The position numbers and the translations under genes were made by a program. 42,012 nucleotides of DNA from a bacterium (lineage in GTDB: Bacteria; Patescibacteriota; Minisyncoccia; Moranbacterales; UBA2206). Every line of letters starts with the position of its first letter. Within the stretch, counting starts at the first letter, position 1. Shown piece by piece: positions 8,498 to 15,882 of this stretch. The stretch spans positions 1 through 42,012 of the forward strand of contig JAJYDG010000005.1 in assembly GCA_021777675.1 (NCBI GenBank), read 5' to 3'. The notes below the pieces were generated by a model. That model saw only the letters and a program-made list of their open reading frames with translations. It did no database searches and had not been told where the DNA came from.

Positions 8498-8965
8498 ATG
8501 CAAGAAATATTTAAAAAAAAGAGCGGACTGACTTTAATTGAAATGCTAGTGGCTATTTTTGTTTTTTCTGTAACAATCGCTGCCAGTATGGCTGTAGCCG
8601 CAACATATCTTAAGAGTAGCTATGCTATTAAGAAATATCAAGAGAATAGCGAAGAGTTGTCTTTGGCTCTAAATTATATTTCTAAAGATATCCGAATGAG
8701 CAATGCTTTAGGTGGCGCTAATAATGGGAAAGTTGCGAGTATTAACTTGACACCTAACAGCGAAAGCACTCCGGTGTCGTACGCCTTTGATAATAACTCG
8801 AATGTTTTAACTAAAAATGGAAGCCCGATTGTTAACAATATTAATGGTTATTTTTATATAAAAAATTTTTCAGCCATTCCAAGTATCACAATCATTATTT
8901 GGAAAAAAAATTTTTCCGGTTTTCCTGTTCAGACAACAGTTTCAATGCGTAGTGGCTATAAATAG
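8498..8965 (+). CDS. Prepilin-like protein, PilW/GspJ-like (cassette 1, gene 3)
   Basis: 155 residues. The leader MQEIFKKKSG is followed by LTLIEMLVAIFVFSVTIAAS (class III signal, Glu at +5). The following part, EELSLALNYISKDIRMSNAL, is the conserved helix of PilW/GspJ-type minor pilins (compare TAIEIMAKNIRMSRKL in the gene at 11981). The rest is a short beta-rich domain without cysteines. It probably belongs to the minor-pilin complex that primes pilus assembly, as inferred from the family and the gene order. Confidence 0.85.
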   Translation: MQEIFKKKSGLTLIEMLVAIFVFSVTIAASMAVAATYLKSSYAIKKYQENSEELSLALNYISKDIRMSNALGGANNGKVASINLTPNSESTPVSYAFDNNSNVLTKNGSPIVNNINGYFYIKNFSAIPSITIIIWKKNFSGFPVQTTVSMRSGYK

Positions 8966-8982
8966 AAATGAAATAAAAAAAT

Positions 8983-10890
8983 ATGAGGAATAAAAGAAAA
9001 TTTTATCAAAAAGGTTCAATGCTTGTGGGCGTATTAATTGTATTTTTAATGATTTCAATGGTGGCGATTGCGATTATTAATCGCTCGCTTCAAGGGGCGG
9101 TTCTTACGGCTGATTCCAAAAAAGGCTATGCAACATATCAAAATTCAGATTCAAGTGCGGAAAGTTTTTTGAATAAGTTTAAAAATTTGGACAATGAAAC
9201 ATCTAATCAAATTCCTGAAAATACATTAGCCTCAAGTTTTTGTGGTGCTACATTGTGTTATAAAAAAGACGGGATAACTGAGCTTAATTCCGCAGGAAGT
9301 GTTAGTGATATTTTTAATTTCAAAGCCAGTGTCACAGTAAATGGCGTCACCAGAACAATCTTTGCTCCGGTACCGGATAGAATTGATGGAAGGTTGGGTA
9401 TGGGTGATTTGGAAGTAAAAAAATGTGATGGTTCATATGCTCCGTGTAATGGATCATATAATAAATGCGATATAGGTATTAAGGTGAATGCCAGTGGTTT
9501 TGATCCAATAACAATGCTTAACTATGAAGTTAGAAAATCAATCAATCCATCTTTGACATATGGAGCGTCTAACGGAGATTACTATGGCTGGCAAAGAGTG
9601 CCCCAAGGGAATGCTGCTCAATTTTTTGCAAAAGATGGGGCAACATTGCTTAAAAATGGCGATAGTTCGCTTAAAGATCAATATGGCCAAACATATTATT
9701 TTAGTATTAAAGCTAGACACAAAAATCCTTTCAGTTTGGATTCGCTGTATTTGGATGATGGAAATGGAAACGCTCCATCAAATGTCAAATTGGATTCAAA
9801 TCCGTCATGTAGTGGAAGTGTTAGCATCGGCGGAGTGGAATATAAAGCGTTAAATAGCCTGGGATGCGTTACTTCAGACAAACAACCGGCAGGGACGGAA
9901 ACATTCAAGAGTTCATATAATTGTTGCAATGGAACTGAATGTTATATGCCCAGTCCGCACTGGACAAATAATACAGATAGCACATGCGCATTGGAGAAAT
10001 GTGATAATGTCATTTTGGATGGCTACACGGATAATGTTGATAACTATCCTTCTGGAGAAACTTCTGGTTACTGGAATGGCGTTTCTGATCCAGGAGGAGG
10101 TTATTGTGGCAGTTCGCAAAAATGTGTTCCCAGTAATGATTGCAAGTATCCCTATCGCACAGTGGGATATTGCACTAGTCTGCCTGCTCCAAGTTCGCAA
10201 AATTCGTCATTTCTTCCTGATACCAAATGGAAATTTAATAATTATGTTGATGTGGATATGAATGCTAACAGAAATGCTAATACTCAACCTCGTTGCACAT
10301 ATCATACTTGTCCGTCTTCGACGTTGACTTATAAACCTACGCCATTTGGAGGCGTAGCACCTGTTCCTGTCTGTGGCATTCCTGACGGAGGACGCGGATT
10401 CTTTAGCGCAAGTTTGATTTGTAAAAACACGACAAATTGCGGTCCATATACGGCAACGGTTTCGTGCAATTTGTCTTGTGACTCAGGCTATTATCCGGCG
10501 GAAACTAAAGCGGGATCAAATATTAACCAGGTAACGGTTAATTATTCAAATAATTGTTGTTACGAAAGCCAACCCGGACCTGCGCCAACATGCGCGAGTG
10601 CCGGATATGGTTGTGGGGCATCCGCAATATGGATACCTACTTGCGGTGGAGGACATTGGGATTATAGCGGATGCTGGCAACCTTATGGATGCGGAAGTGA
10701 TCCAGTTTGTTCTTGCGGTATGACGGGAAGTTGCACAAATACTTGCATTGGAGCTAATGATACGAGAGTTTGTAATCCAACAAAAACTTGTACGGGAACA
10801 AGAGAATATCCGTGCGTGACAGGGAAAGACAAGAAAGGAAATGATATAATGGGTACATGTAGCGAACTCTATACATATGCTTGTTGCTAA
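8983..10890 (+). CDS. Large cysteine-rich PilX-like minor pilin / candidate tip adhesin (cassette 1, gene 4)
   Basis: 635 residues. The N-terminus KFYQKG|SMLVGVLIVFLMISMVAIAI is a prepilin-type signal without Glu at +5, as in PilX/GspK-like minor pilins, and it is followed by the typical helix SAESFLNKF. The remaining ~550 residues are unlike ordinary PilX: I count 40 cysteines, all after about residue 85, many in CC or CxxxxC spacing, with Gly/Ser/Asn/Pro/Tyr-rich segments towards the C-terminus (CGGGHWDYSGCWQPYGCG). The ectodomain is probably disulfide-bonded and exposed at the pilus tip, a likely adhesin by analogy with other large tip minor pilins. The C-terminal half may contain degenerate cysteine-rich repeats. 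No known domain is recognised. Confidence 0.8.
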   Translation: MRNKRKFYQKGSMLVGVLIVFLMISMVAIAIINRSLQGAVLTADSKKGYATYQNSDSSAESFLNKFKNLDNETSNQIPENTLASSFCGATLCYKKDGITELNSAGSVSDIFNFKASVTVNGVTRTIFAPVPDRIDGRLGMGDLEVKKCDGSYAPCNGSYNKCDIGIKVNASGFDPITMLNYEVRKSINPSLTYGASNGDYYGWQRVPQGNAAQFFAKDGATLLKNGDSSLKDQYGQTYYFSIKARHKNPFSLDSLYLDDGNGNAPSNVKLDSNPSCSGSVSIGGVEYKALNSLGCVTSDKQPAGTETFKSSYNCCNGTECYMPSPHWTNNTDSTCALEKCDNVILDGYTDNVDNYPSGETSGYWNGVSDPGGGYCGSSQKCVPSNDCKYPYRTVGYCTSLPAPSSQNSSFLPDTKWKFNNYVDVDMNANRNANTQPRCTYHTCPSSTLTYKPTPFGGVAPVPVCGIPDGGRGFFSASLICKNTTNCGPYTATVSCNLSCDSGYYPAETKAGSNINQVTVNYSNNCCYESQPGPAPTCASAGYGCGASAIWIPTCGGGHWDYSGCWQPYGCGSDPVCSCGMTGSCTNTCIGANDTRVCNPTKTCTGTREYPCVTGKDKKGNDIMGTCSELYTYACC

Positions 10891-10922
10891 ATTTTTTTTG
10901 ATTTATCTTTAGTGGAGAAATT

Positions 10923-11432
10923 ATGAATAAAAATCAAATAAAAAAAAACAAGCAAAAGCAAAGTGGCTTTACGCTTATAGAGATATTGCTCGTTGTGGCA
11001 TTGATTGGTATTTTGAGTGTTGTTACGATTAATTCAATGAAATCTGGTCAAAATCAAAATAAGCTTAAAGCGGCGCAGGCTGAAACGGAAGCAATTATTA
11101 AGCTTGCACAGAGTTATGCGCTTCAAGGTAGAAAACAGGGAAATATTGTGCCAAAATATTATGGCGTTAAATTTTCAGTAGATGGAAAAAGTTATTCTTT
11201 CTGTAGTAATTTAAATGATGCTGATGTTGATTGCAATAATCTGATAGAAAGTTATCAATTCAAAAACGGAGTGATGCTTAGCGCCGGACAAGGAACGCAA
11301 GTGTCTTTTGATGTTCCCTTTGGCAATTGTCGATTGAGTTCAGCTAGCGATAATCTGACATTGACATTTAAATTTGATAATAATTCACGGGGAATATTAA
11401 TCAATAAAGGCGGTGCGATTACAGAAAATTAA
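10923..11432 (+). CDS. Type IV prepilin-like protein, GspH/FimT-like (cassette 2, gene 1)
   Basis: 169 residues. The basic leader (KNKQKQSG) precedes FTLIEILLVVALIGILSVV with Glu at +5. The mature N-terminal helix runs into KLKAAQAETEAIIKLAQSYALQG, the conserved helix of GspH/FimT-like pseudopilins. The C-terminal domain has three or four cysteines (for example FCSNLNDADVDC). It starts a second set of four pilin genes in the same order as 7488-10890. The start ATG at 10923 has AGTGGAG a few bases upstream, a weak Shine-Dalgarno site. Confidence 0.87.
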   Translation: MNKNQIKKNKQKQSGFTLIEILLVVALIGILSVVTINSMKSGQNQNKLKAAQAETEAIIKLAQSYALQGRKQGNIVPKYYGVKFSVDGKSYSFCSNLNDADVDCNNLIESYQFKNGVMLSAGQGTQVSFDVPFGNCRLSSASDNLTLTFKFDNNSRGILINKGGAITEN

Positions 11433-11990
11433 ATGAAAACAAGAGCAATAAAATTAAGAAAATACGCAGCTTTTTCTTTTGTTGAAGTAATGCTTTCCGT
11501 GACAATATTATCAATTGGCATAGTTGGTGTGATGCCTTTGTTTATTTCCAATTTAAGGGTTTCCATGGATAGCCGCGATCAAATTATGGCTGATATGTTG
11601 GCACAGGAAGGAACGGAATTAGTGCAAAGTTTGCGAGATAATAATTTGGTAAGCGGGGCAAGCGGAGGAATTTTTGATAGCGCAACATTTCCCGGTTCAA
11701 GTTCGACTAATTGTAAAATCAGTTATGATACGGATAAAATAATTTGCGATGGAACATATCAACTTAATTTAGATGCGAATAAATTCTATACTCATAATGC
11801 GGGAACGGTTGTTACAAAATTTCAACGAAAAATAAGTATAACATACAGTCCGAATTCAGATAATTTGAGCGCTACAAAAGCGGAAGTTATAAGTATGGTA
11901 ATTTGGGGAAATAGTTTTTCAGATGTGGGAAGTTGTAATGCAAGCAACAAATGCGCTTACACTAAATTAATTTTAACCAAATGGAATTAG
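11433..11990 (+). CDS. Prepilin-like protein, PilV-like (cassette 2, gene 2)
   Basis: 185 residues. The leader ends YAA and is followed by FSFVEVMLSVTILSIGIVGV, so Ala rather than Gly sits at -1 of the predicted PilD site, with Glu at +5. MADMLAQEGTELVQSLRDNN follows and matches the same position of the gene at 7934. The gene begins immediately after the stop of the preceding gene (TAA then ATG) and overlaps the next by 10 bases, so translation is probably coupled. Cysteines in the C-terminal domain may form disulfides. Confidence 0.85.
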   Translation: MKTRAIKLRKYAAFSFVEVMLSVTILSIGIVGVMPLFISNLRVSMDSRDQIMADMLAQEGTELVQSLRDNNLVSGASGGIFDSATFPGSSSTNCKISYDTDKIICDGTYQLNLDANKFYTHNAGTVVTKFQRKISITYSPNSDNLSATKAEVISMVIWGNSFSDVGSCNASNKCAYTKLILTKWN

Positions 11991-12541
11991 AGAAGCGAAA
12001 AAAAAATAAAAAAAAATATGCTGGTTTTTCTCTTTTGGAAATAGTTATTGCTATGAGTATTTTTGTTATAGTCGTGATGGTTGCAACGATTTCTTTTTCC
12101 AATGCTTTTTTTTCCGGACAAAAAACAGAAACAGTGCGAAAGAATTTGGAAAATGGCAGAACGGCAATAGAAATAATGGCAAAAAATATTCGTATGAGCA
12201 GAAAACTCGTTGGAATAACTAATGGAATAAAAATGTTCAATAATTCTCAGGGAAAATGCATCGCGTATGTTTTTGGTAGCGGAAAATTGCAAAGTATTGT
12301 TTACGCTCCCAGTGACATTGAAACAGACTCCACTTTTCCAACTTGCTCCGACCCTGACATGAACAATGCTTCCGATCTAATTTCATCAGGAGTTAGCGGT
12401 TCTTTTTCGATAATTCAAACTTCAATAGTAGCTCCCAAAAAGATAGGCAAAGCGACTATTTTAATTAAAATCGGAACCGGCAATGATATTCAATATATGC
12501 AAACAACCGTTTCCTTTCGTGATTTTAGGGGTATTTTATAA
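11981..12541 (+). CDS. Prepilin-like protein, PilW/GspJ-like (cassette 2, gene 3)
   Basis: 186 residues. The Lys-rich leader ends KKYAG and is followed by FSLLEIVIAMSIFVIVVMVA (Glu at +5). The helix ENGRTAIEIMAKNIRMSRKLVG corresponds to the PilW/GspJ family and to NYISKDIRMS in the gene at 8498. Both cassette members end with a similar strand, TTVSFRDFRG here and TTVSMRSGYK there. It overlaps the previous gene by 10 bases. It probably acts in the minor-pilin initiation complex. Confidence 0.85.
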   Translation: MELEKRKKNKKKYAGFSLLEIVIAMSIFVIVVMVATISFSNAFFSGQKTETVRKNLENGRTAIEIMAKNIRMSRKLVGITNGIKMFNNSQGKCIAYVFGSGKLQSIVYAPSDIETDSTFPTCSDPDMNNASDLISSGVSGSFSIIQTSIVAPKKIGKATILIKIGTGNDIQYMQTTVSFRDFRGIL

Positions 12542-12559
12542 ATATAGTCCGATAAAACT

Positions 12560-12982
12560 ATGTCAAAAAAAATAAAATACAAAGCATCAGCGCTTATTAT
12601 TACGATGATAATTTTAGGGATTATGTTGATTACGGCGCTTTCCGCTTCCATCGTTTCAATTCGAGAAAAAAAAGCATCGATGGGTGAAAATATTTCCGGA
12701 CAAGCCTTTCAAGATGCCCAAAGCGGAGTGGAATTGGTAATGCGAAATATTTTAACCGGTGGACTCACAACAGTCAGTCAACTTTCTAATTGCGAAAAAA
12801 ACACTTCATCTCCGAATTATGGGTTCATTGTAGACACTAGCGTTCCATATATCGTTGAGCTTGAAGATGTCAGCGGTAATAAAATAAATTGTGATTCTGC
12901 GGCTCTAATTTCCAGCATTGCTTCACTTAAATCAGCGGGAACCTCCGGTGATAGCCAAAGAGCGATTCAAGCAATAAGATGA
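12560..12982 (+). CDS. Prepilin-like protein, PilX/GspK-like N-terminus (cassette 2, gene 4)
   Basis: 140 residues. The N-terminus KYKASALIITMIILGIMLITALSAS resembles the PilX start (GSALIV...), with Ala at the cleavage position and no Glu at +5. It is followed by SGQAFQDAQSGVELVMRNIL, typical of PilX-like helices. The C-terminal part is short compared with the 635-residue PilX-like protein in cassette 1, so the fourth position is the one where the two cassettes differ most. Two cysteines (NCEKN, NCDSA) could pair. It is the last gene of the pilin cluster. Confidence 0.8.
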   Translation: MSKKIKYKASALIITMIILGIMLITALSASIVSIREKKASMGENISGQAFQDAQSGVELVMRNILTGGLTTVSQLSNCEKNTSSPNYGFIVDTSVPYIVELEDVSGNKINCDSAALISSIASLKSAGTSGDSQRAIQAIR

Positions 12983-13120
12983 TATAGAATGCCGATAATG
13001 CGTGCAAATATTCGGTAGTTTTGAGTTGTCGAAAATTTTTTATAATTTTTTTTATATTTTCCCTTGTATTTGTTTTTGGTGAAGTGTTGCAATTATTTCT
13101 TGAATTATCTTTGTCACTAT

Positions 13121-13149
13121 TTGACTTGAATGAGATTATTTGCTAATTT
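13121..13149 (+). promoter_or_regulatory. Sigma70-like promoter with extended -10
   Basis: -35 TTGACT (13121-13126), a 17-base spacer, and -10 TAATTT (13144-13149) preceded by TGC, an extended -10. It would start a transcript near 13157 that carries both leader hairpins and the gene at 13291. Confidence 0.6.
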
Positions 13150-13171
13150 TTTTTAGTAGTTCTTAAAAATA

Positions 13172-13200
13172 TTTCTCCGAACATTGAATCTGCGGAGAAA
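13172..13200 (+). repeat. Leader hairpin 1 (8-bp perfect inverted repeat)
   Basis: TTTCTCCG (13172-13179) and CGGAGAAA (13193-13200) are perfectly complementary around a 13-base loop. The hairpin lies about 15 bases after the predicted transcription start. Function unknown; it could be part of a cis-acting leader. Confidence 0.6.
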
Positions 13201-13210
13201 ACCTTTGAAG

Positions 13211-13262
13211 AAAAAAGTTATTTCACTTTGTGAATTGTTCGCAGAGTGAAACTTCTTTTTTT
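13211..13262 (+). terminator. Terminator-like leader hairpin 2 / possible attenuator
   Basis: AAAAAAGTTATTTCACTTTG (13211-13230) pairs imperfectly with CAGAGTGAAACTTCTTTTTT(T) (13242-13262), giving a long stem that ends in a T run 28 bases before the ATG at 13291. The left arm also contains the smaller perfect hairpin TTCAC-TTT-GTGAA (13222-13234), which would compete with the long stem. A terminator lying between a promoter and its gene, with an alternative fold, suggests attenuation, though it could also be a read-through terminator of the pilin operon. Confidence 0.45.
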
Positions 13263-13290
13263 ATGAACAAAGATAAGGGATTATTGAAAA

Positions 13291-13797
13291 ATGGGAAAAT
13301 CACTGGGATTTTTAAGAAGCGGAGAAGAAGTTTTTGATCGAGAAAATTCTCACTTAAAATTAAGCGATGAATTGATCAAGGAAGTTCTCGGAAGAATTTC
13401 CTCTGAGGGGAGAAGTTTTATTGAAAGAGAAGTGGAGTTTGGGGAAATTGTCGGACAAACAATTTGTGTCGAGACAAAAGCATTTGATAAAATTGTATAT
13501 GCAAGAAGACCAAAAAGAATTGGTCATTCGAAATTTGTCTTGGGACATTCTTCGGAATTTTGTTCGTCAGTTTTTGTCGCATTAAAAGTTGGCAACAAAT
13601 GGGGAGAATATATTCTTTGTACTGGTTTTGTAGGGGAAAAACCACAACCGGAACCATGGGATTGGAAGTATTTTTCCAAACAAAAAAATCCCCAAGAAGC
13701 AAAAGAGAAGGCAATTGATTTTTGGAAAAATCATGCCTTGGTTTGGGGTAGTGAAGAGGTTATCACGGGGACAGAAGTTATAGTCTGTCCTTGGTAA
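13291..13797 (+). CDS. Hypothetical protein, stand-alone transcription unit
   Basis: I do not recognise this 168-residue soluble protein. It has no signal peptide or membrane segment. Noticeable patches are VEFGEIVGQTICVETKAFDKIVYARRPKR (a run of predicted strands with a basic patch, quoted in part), the Cys-containing CSSVFVALKVGNKWGEYILC, the Trp/Pro-rich EPWDWKYF and the C-terminal FWKNHALVW. The alternating strands with a basic patch would fit a small RNA- or nucleotide-binding fold, but this is only an impression. It has its own promoter, a structured leader and a near-perfect terminator, and codon use like its neighbours. It is likely a real and separately regulated accessory gene. Confidence 0.75.
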   Translation: MGKSLGFLRSGEEVFDRENSHLKLSDELIKEVLGRISSEGRSFIEREVEFGEIVGQTICVETKAFDKIVYARRPKRIGHSKFVLGHSSEFCSSVFVALKVGNKWGEYILCTGFVGEKPQPEPWDWKYFSKQKNPQEAKEKAIDFWKNHALVWGSEEVITGTEVIVCPW

Positions 13798-13808
13798 AAG
13801 CGTTTGTT

Positions 13809-13846
13809 CAAGGGATTTTTTCGAATGAAAAAATCCCTTGTTTTTT
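13809..13846 (+). terminator. Rho-independent terminator
   Basis: CAAGGGATTTTTTC (13809-13822), loop GAAT, GAAAAAATCCCTTG (13827-13840), then TTTTTT. This is a 14-bp perfect stem with a four-base loop and a T6 tail, located 11 bases after the stop at 13797. It is one of the clearest terminators in the window. Confidence 0.92.
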
Positions 13847-13849
13847 AAA

Positions 13850-14000
13850 ATGGTTGATATGTCGATTGGATTGGAGCTTTCTTTTGTGCGTGACGAGAAT
13901 ATAAAGGCACGGGTTTTGGAAAATAGATTGGTTGTTTGAAGAAAAAATATTAGATAAACGCAGAAGGAGGCTTGAAAATGAATCTACTTCGAGCATTTGA
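13850..14000 (+). pseudogene. Possible short decayed reading frame
   Basis: A 29-codon ORF starts at ATG 13850 (MVDMSIGLELSFVRDENIK) and stops at 13939. A neighbouring frame, open from 13905, continues as DWLFEEKILDKRRRRLENES and stops at 14000. Joined by one frame change, the two would make a charged, protein-like sequence of about 50 residues. This could be a broken small gene or chance open frame in A-rich DNA. No function can be suggested. Confidence 0.2.
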
Positions 14001-14016
14001 CAAAAAGCGCACCTAA
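13978..14016 (+). CDS. Micro-ORF with strong Shine-Dalgarno upstream of the Wzz-like gene
   Basis: AAGGAGG lies seven bases before an ATG at 13978 that opens a 12-codon frame, MNLLRAFDKKRT, ending at TAA 14014-14016. The strong Shine-Dalgarno stands out because the nearby pilin and polysaccharide genes have none. It ends 45 bases before the Wzz-like start, the position expected for a leader peptide. It could equally be a chance ATG after a purine run or a relic of the possible decayed gene here. Confidence 0.25.
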   Translation: MNLLRAFDKKRT

Positions 14017-14061
14017 TGCTACAGTTAGCTGTTAAATTTTAATTGTGTTTAATTGAAAAAT

Positions 14062-14808
14062 ATGACATTGGAAAATTTTTTTAAACTACTTAGAAATAAT
14101 TTTAAGAATATTTTATTAGCCGGGATATTTTTAGCGGCGACATCTTTTGTTGTTTTAGTCTTCACGCAAAAGAGTTATCGCGCCGGCACCGATCTTTTGC
14201 TTGTGCAAAATCAACAAACGACAACCGATTATTACGCATTGTCAAAATCAACAGATTATTTAAGCGGAATTTTAATGGAGGCGGTGTATAGTGAAAAATT
14301 TTTGGAAGAAATTAAAAATGCCAATCTTGTTTCAACTAATTTTTTACCAACCAATGAAGCTGATCGCCTAAAAGAATGGCAAAAAATCGTGAAGTTGAAA
14401 AAAAATGCCAATGTCGGAATTATTACCGTGGATGTTTATGCCGATTCGCAAAAACAAGGAGCGGAGATTTCTAACGCGATAGTGGATGTATTGACTAACA
14501 AATACTCTCTCTTTTTGGGGCAAGGGCAAAATATTGAGATCCGAGTGCTTAGCGGTCCGATTGTGGAAAAAAATCCAAGCGTCATTCAAATTTTGGCAGT
14601 TATTTTTGGCGGTTTTGCTATCGGGTTTATATTGGCATTTATGTTTTTTTATTATAAATCCGAACAAGTTGAAAAAGGAAGCAGTCTTGATATTTTTGGT
14701 AAAAATACTTTCACGCATAATTTTTTCGGTAATGATAAAGAAAGTGATTATCTTGATGAAAATAGCGATTATTGGAAAAGTAAATTGGCGGAAAAAAACC
14801 AGAAGTAA
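14062..14808 (+). CDS. Wzz/capsular polysaccharide chain-length determinant-like protein
   Basis: 248 residues from ATG 14062; the track starts it three codons earlier at a TTG. It has the Wzz layout: a short N-terminal cytoplasmic segment (TLENFFKLLRNNFKN), membrane segment 1 at about 17-37 (ILLAGIFLAATSFVVLVF), a periplasmic-type domain starting SYRAGTDLLLVQNQQ, and membrane segment 2 at about 178-200 (ILAVIFGGFAIGFILAFMFF). A Pro before segment 2 (VEKNPSV) is also typical. Such proteins set the length of surface polysaccharides. No tyrosine kinase domain is fused. It fits functionally with the O-antigen-ligase-like gene 3.4 kb downstream, from which it is separated by the secreted-protein island. 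Confidence 0.85.
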   Translation: MTLENFFKLLRNNFKNILLAGIFLAATSFVVLVFTQKSYRAGTDLLLVQNQQTTTDYYALSKSTDYLSGILMEAVYSEKFLEEIKNANLVSTNFLPTNEADRLKEWQKIVKLKKNANVGIITVDVYADSQKQGAEISNAIVDVLTNKYSLFLGQGQNIEIRVLSGPIVEKNPSVIQILAVIFGGFAIGFILAFMFFYYKSEQVEKGSSLDIFGKNTFTHNFFGNDKESDYLDENSDYWKSKLAEKNQK

Positions 14809-14819
14809 TCGTTTTTTGT

Positions 14820-14875
14820 CCAGTTTCGTTTTTTCGAAATTGGCATAAGATTGTTATGGATTGTCCATTAACAAT
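14820..14875 (+). repeat. Two inverted repeats between the Wzz-like gene and the island
   Basis: First repeat: CCAGTTTCG (14820-14828) with CGAAATTGG (14835-14843), loop TTTTTT, one G-T pair. Second repeat: ATTGTTATGG (14850-14859) with CCATTAACAAT (14865-14875), loop ATTGT, one bulged base. Neither has a following T run, so they look like leader structures or operators rather than classic terminators. Confidence 0.45.
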
Positions 14876-14916
14876 TGAATAGTTAGAAAAAAATACTGAA
14901 ACAGGAGGAATGGCAG

Positions 14917-15882
14917 ATGAGAAAGGTAATTCAGAAATTGGTATTGTTTATAGTGATAGCTGCCATTTTTTCAAGTTGCGCGGCTACAATGGAAATGAAA
15001 AACATCAAAACCAATCCGCTCAGTTCGCTTTCCAAGATGGAGCAGAGTGGAAAGGTGGAGATGCTAATCCAGCCCCATCAGACTTTGGGGCTTGAACCCA
15101 CCCCGGCAATTTGCCGTGGAGATATTTCGACCTATTTAGTTGTTTTTCCAAAGCGACTCTTGGGCGAATATTTTCCGGGCACTTTACGCTGGAATGTCTG
15201 GGTCGTCAGAGATGACGACACTGAGTCGTTCGGGCAAGTACTTTTTTCCGGAATTCATCCGTCGGGTTATTTTTTCGGAACAGCTGTGCTTGACGGCAAG
15301 ATCACGGATGGGCAAATGGCGATCCTATCGACGGACATGCGGTTTATTTACAGTCCGTTCGAGAGAGAAATGCCGGTGGAGAGGGATAAGTTTTTGACTG
15401 ATCCTGTCTATCGGAAAAAAATGGTAAAGGAAGTGAATAAATCGGTTGACGGGAAGGATTTTAATATCAGCTCGTTGACCTCGGTTCCGGATTTTCAAAG
15501 TGTGATAAAATCTTGGAATCAGATTCGTTTTCCGGAGGGGTATCTATTATCCCCATACGGCGTGGATGAAGTTGCCCTTATTCGGGGTAAGAATCCGCAA
15601 TATTCCTATTTTGAAAAGCTAGTTGGCACAGGTCGATTCGCAATTCGAGTGGGGGTTAATCCAATCGGCATGGCGATAGTAAATGCCGCCGGGATTGCAA
15701 TGGATTTGATTCGCGCGACTGGAGCGCCATCCAAAGGAAGAGACTTTTCTTCTGAAGTAAGCAGGAGAGAGGAATCTTTCACTATTGAGTACTTATTGAC
15801 ATTGGCTCAGAACGAGATAAAAAAACGGAATGAGGTCAATGTTCAGCTATACAACCTAGTAAACGAAAGGAGCTCACCATGA
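14917..15882 (+). CDS. Predicted lipoprotein of unknown function (island gene 1)
   Basis: 321 residues. The N-terminus MRKVIQKLVLFIVIAAIFSSC is a lipoprotein signal: basic start, hydrophobic core and the lipobox IFSS-C at Cys21, so the mature protein would be lipid-anchored on the outer side of the membrane. The rest is soluble, with TYLVVFPKRLLGEYFPG and WNVWVVRDDDTES; no known domain is recognised. A canonical Shine-Dalgarno (AGGAGG) lies upstream, unlike the surrounding pilin and glycosyltransferase genes. Its stop overlaps the start of the next gene (ATGA), indicating translational coupling. The base composition is visibly richer in G+C than the flanks. Probably acquired together with the two genes behind it, and probably acts with the LysM protein at the cell surface. 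Confidence 0.8.
   Translation: MRKVIQKLVLFIVIAAIFSSCAATMEMKNIKTNPLSSLSKMEQSGKVEMLIQPHQTLGLEPTPAICRGDISTYLVVFPKRLLGEYFPGTLRWNVWVVRDDDTESFGQVLFSGIHPSGYFFGTAVLDGKITDGQMAILSTDMRFIYSPFEREMPVERDKFLTDPVYRKKMVKEVNKSVDGKDFNISSLTSVPDFQSVIKSWNQIRFPEGYLLSPYGVDEVALIRGKNPQYSYFEKLVGTGRFAIRVGVNPIGMAIVNAAGIAMDLIRATGAPSKGRDFSSEVSRREESFTIEYLLTLAQNEIKKRNEVNVQLYNLVNERSSP

Larger units (their letters stand above)
12983..13290 (+). other. 308-base non-coding region with promoter and structured leader
   Basis: No credible gene is seen. The first ~135 bases after the pilin operon are A/T-rich with T runs, possibly a weak termination zone. A good promoter follows at 13121-13149, then a leader of about 130 bases holding two inverted repeats (13172-13200 and 13211-13262) ahead of the gene at 13291. 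The parts are listed separately. Confidence 0.6.

Noticed and set aside
9538-10261. Several ORFs on both strands within the Cys-rich pilin gene
   Set aside because: They are shadows of the 635-residue gene, with no start signals and no protein-like motifs.
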